DNA of 64,000 nucleotides, from the NCBI GenBank assembly GCA_965229505.1, contig OZ245881.1, positions 2,356,001-2,420,000 on the forward strand, in the 5' to 3' direction. The notes beneath the pieces were generated by a model. That model made no database searches. It was not told where the DNA came from and saw only the letters and a list, made by a program, of their open reading frames with translations. The position numbers and the translations under genes were made by a program. Position 1 is the first letter of the stretch. Each line of letters opens with the position of its first letter. Of the stretch, positions 62,147-64,000 are shown one piece after another. The DNA is from UBA6059 sp040219045. GTDB lineage: Bacteria; Bacteroidota; Bacteroidia; Cytophagales; Cyclobacteriaceae.

Positions 62147-64000
62147 TTACGGAAGTAGATAAGGGCGCATGGGGGATGCCTAGGCTCTCAGAGGCGATGA
62201 AGGACGTGATAAGCTGCGAAAAGCTGCGGGGATTGGCAAATACGAATTGATCCGCAGACATCCGAATGGGACAACCCAGCTAGTTGAAGACTAGTTATCC
62301 AGCAATGGAGGCAAACCCGGGGAACTGAAACATCTAAGTACCCGGAGGAAGAGAAAACAATAGTGATTCCCTGAGTAGTGGCGAGCGAAAAGGGATTAGC
62401 CCAAACCTTGACTGTTACGGCAGTTGAGGGGTTGTAGGACTGAGACATCTGATATAAACAGAACGAGAATTATCTGGGAAGGTAAGCCAAAGAGGGTGAG
62501 AGCCCCGTATTGGTAATGTTTATTGAAGTATCAGTATCCTGAGTAGGGCGGAACAGGAGAAATTCCGTCTGAACCAGCCGGCACCATCCGGTAAGGCTAA
62601 ATACTCCTGAGAGACCGATAGTGGACAAGTACCGTGAGGGAAAGGTGAAAAGTACCCTGAATAAGGGGGTGAAAAGAACCTGAAACCATGCGCTTACAAG
62701 CGGTCGGAGGTTCCGTAGTGGACTGACGGCGTGCCTTTTGCATAATGAGCCTACGAGTTACTCTTCACTGGCGAGGTTAAGGCATTAGAGTGCTGTAGCC
62801 GGAGCGAAAGCGAGTCTGAATAGGGCGCATAGTCAGTGGAGGTAGACGCGAAACCCTGTGATCTACCCATGACCAGGTTGAAGTTGCAGTAACATGCAAT
62901 GGAGGACCGAACCAGTATACGTTGAAAAGTATTTGGATGAGTTGTGGGTAGGGGTGAAAGGCCAATCAAACTGGGAAATAGCTCGTACTCCCCGAAATGC
63001 TTTTAGGAGCAGCGTGGAGGTTAAGTCTGGCAGAGGTAGAGCTACCGATAGGACTAGGGGGAGTCAAATCCTACCAAATCCTGACGAACTCCGAATGCTG
63101 TCAGATATACTCTGCAGTGAGGGTTTGGGTGCTAAGGTCCAAATCCGAGAGGGAAAGAACCCAGAACTACAGCTAAGGTCCCAAAATCTGTGTTAAGTTG
63201 AACTAAGGCGGTCCAGTTGCAGAGACAGCCAGGATGTTGGCTTGGAAGCAGCCATTCATTTAAAGAGTGCGTAACAGCTCACTGGTCGAGCGACAGGGCA
63301 TCGATAATAATCGGGCATCAAACACAGTACCGAAGCTTAGTCAGTATTTATACTGGGTAGGGGAGCATTCTATAGGCGGTGAAGCAGTCCTGTCAGGGAT
63401 TGTGGAGCGTATAGAAAAGCAAATGTAGGCATAAGTAACGATAATGCAGGTGAGAAACCTGCACACCGATAGACTAAGGTTTCCTGATCAACGCTAATCG
63501 GATCAGGGTTAGTCGGGACCTAAGGCGAACCCGAAGGGGGTAGTCGATGGACAATTGGTTAATATTCCAATACTACCAATATCAACGATGGGGTGACGGA
63601 GTAGTGAAAGTCCTGCGTACTGACGGAATAGTACGTTAAAGGGTGTAGTTATAAGTTGAGTAGGCAAATCCGCTCGACTTGATGAACCTGATAGTACCAC
63701 AATCCTTCGGGAGCGTGGATATGGACCTAATCAGACTTCCAAGAAAAACCTCTAAGTATATGTTATTGGTACCCGTACCGTAAACCGACACAGGTAGTCA
63801 AGGAGAGAATCCTGAGGTGCTCGAGTGATTCATGGCTAAGGAACTAGGCAAAATAGTCCTGTAACTTCGGGAGAAGGGACGCCTCCTCTACTTCGGTAGA
63901 GAGGCCGCAGTGAAAAGGCCCAGGCGACTGTTTAGCAAAAACACATGGCTTTGCGAATTCGAAAGAAGAAGTATAAGGCCTGACACCTGCCCGGTGCTGG
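62147..64000 (+). rRNA. 23S ribosomal RNA, 3' part cut by window
   Basis: The 5' region GGGGGATGCCTAGGC (62172-62186) and CAGAGGCGATGAAGGACGTG aligns with the start of E. coli 23S. Conserved stretches continue to the window end, for example AGTACCGTGAGGGAAAGGTGA (62627-62647) and GCGTAACAGCTCACTGGTCGAG (from 63269). About 1,850 of ~2,900 nt are present. The 5' end is estimated to within a few bases. Confidence 0.95.

Overview
The window looks like a chromosomal segment of a free-living, probably marine or aquatic Bacteroidota, most likely of the order Cytophagales. The signs are a SusC/SusD pair, a type IX secretion (T9SS) C-terminal sorting domain, many lipoproteins with a short N-terminal leader and a Cys, a GT3-type glycogen synthase, promoters of the Bacteroidota form (-33 TTTG, -7 TAnnTTTG), almost no Shine-Dalgarno sequences, and a 16S gene ending in GGAACACCTCCTTT.

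Layout. (1) 1-11.1 kb is mostly core genome: the 3' part of a glycogen synthase, a lipoprotein, an S41 protease, a ScdA-like hemerythrin protein/ruvX/def/nitrilase operon, an FG-GAP protein with a T9SS tail, murF, a DUF2461 gene and tRNA-Val. The tail and terminator of the tRNA are duplicated 187 bp downstream. (2) 11.3-31.8 kb is a nutrient-acquisition locus: a divergent LacI-type regulator, a near-ideal LacI/GalR operator, susC, susD, a strong terminator, then a separate operon of three ~1,100-residue FG-GAP/ASPIC-UnbV lipoproteins with one small orphan lipoprotein. A vanadium-dependent haloperoxidase and a lipoprotein trehalase follow. (3) 32.1-42.9 kb is an accessory island of about a dozen tightly packed minus-strand genes: holin, endolysin-type amidase, a 510-residue exported protein, an Ig-like lipoprotein, a 70-residue protein, DUF1353, a helical protein, a cytoplasmic-type subtilisin, a separate I9-type subtilisin inhibitor, a three-helix membrane protein, an exported metallo-beta-lactamase-fold protein with an in-frame TGA, and a KAP P-loop NTPase. 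It is bracketed by two direct copies of a ~286-bp composite repeat and contains no phage structural genes. This is my candidate for an undescribed system. (4) 44.2-52.8 kb is glycerol and sucrose catabolism (glpK, glpD, amylosucrase-type GH13, ROK kinase, aquaglyceroporin, glycerophosphodiesterase). (5) 53.1-59.4 kb is core again: adenosine kinase, an M61 peptidase and an rpmH-rnpA-S41-tsaB-DUF2480 operon. (6) 60.1-64.0 kb is an rRNA operon (16S, tRNA-Ile, tRNA-Ala, 23S cut by the window end).

How it fits together. The SusCD-FG-GAP-haloperoxidase-trehalase block reads as outer-membrane capture and periplasmic processing of a glucoside under LacI-type control; the substrate cannot be read from sequence. 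The glycerol block covers glycerophosphodiester cleavage, glycerol entry, phosphorylation and oxidation, with a sucrose-splitting enzyme and hexokinase inserted between. The island pairs a phage-type lysis cassette with a protease and inhibitor, two SH3b-bearing proteins and a membrane-anchored NTPase. A triggered lysis or defence role is inference only.
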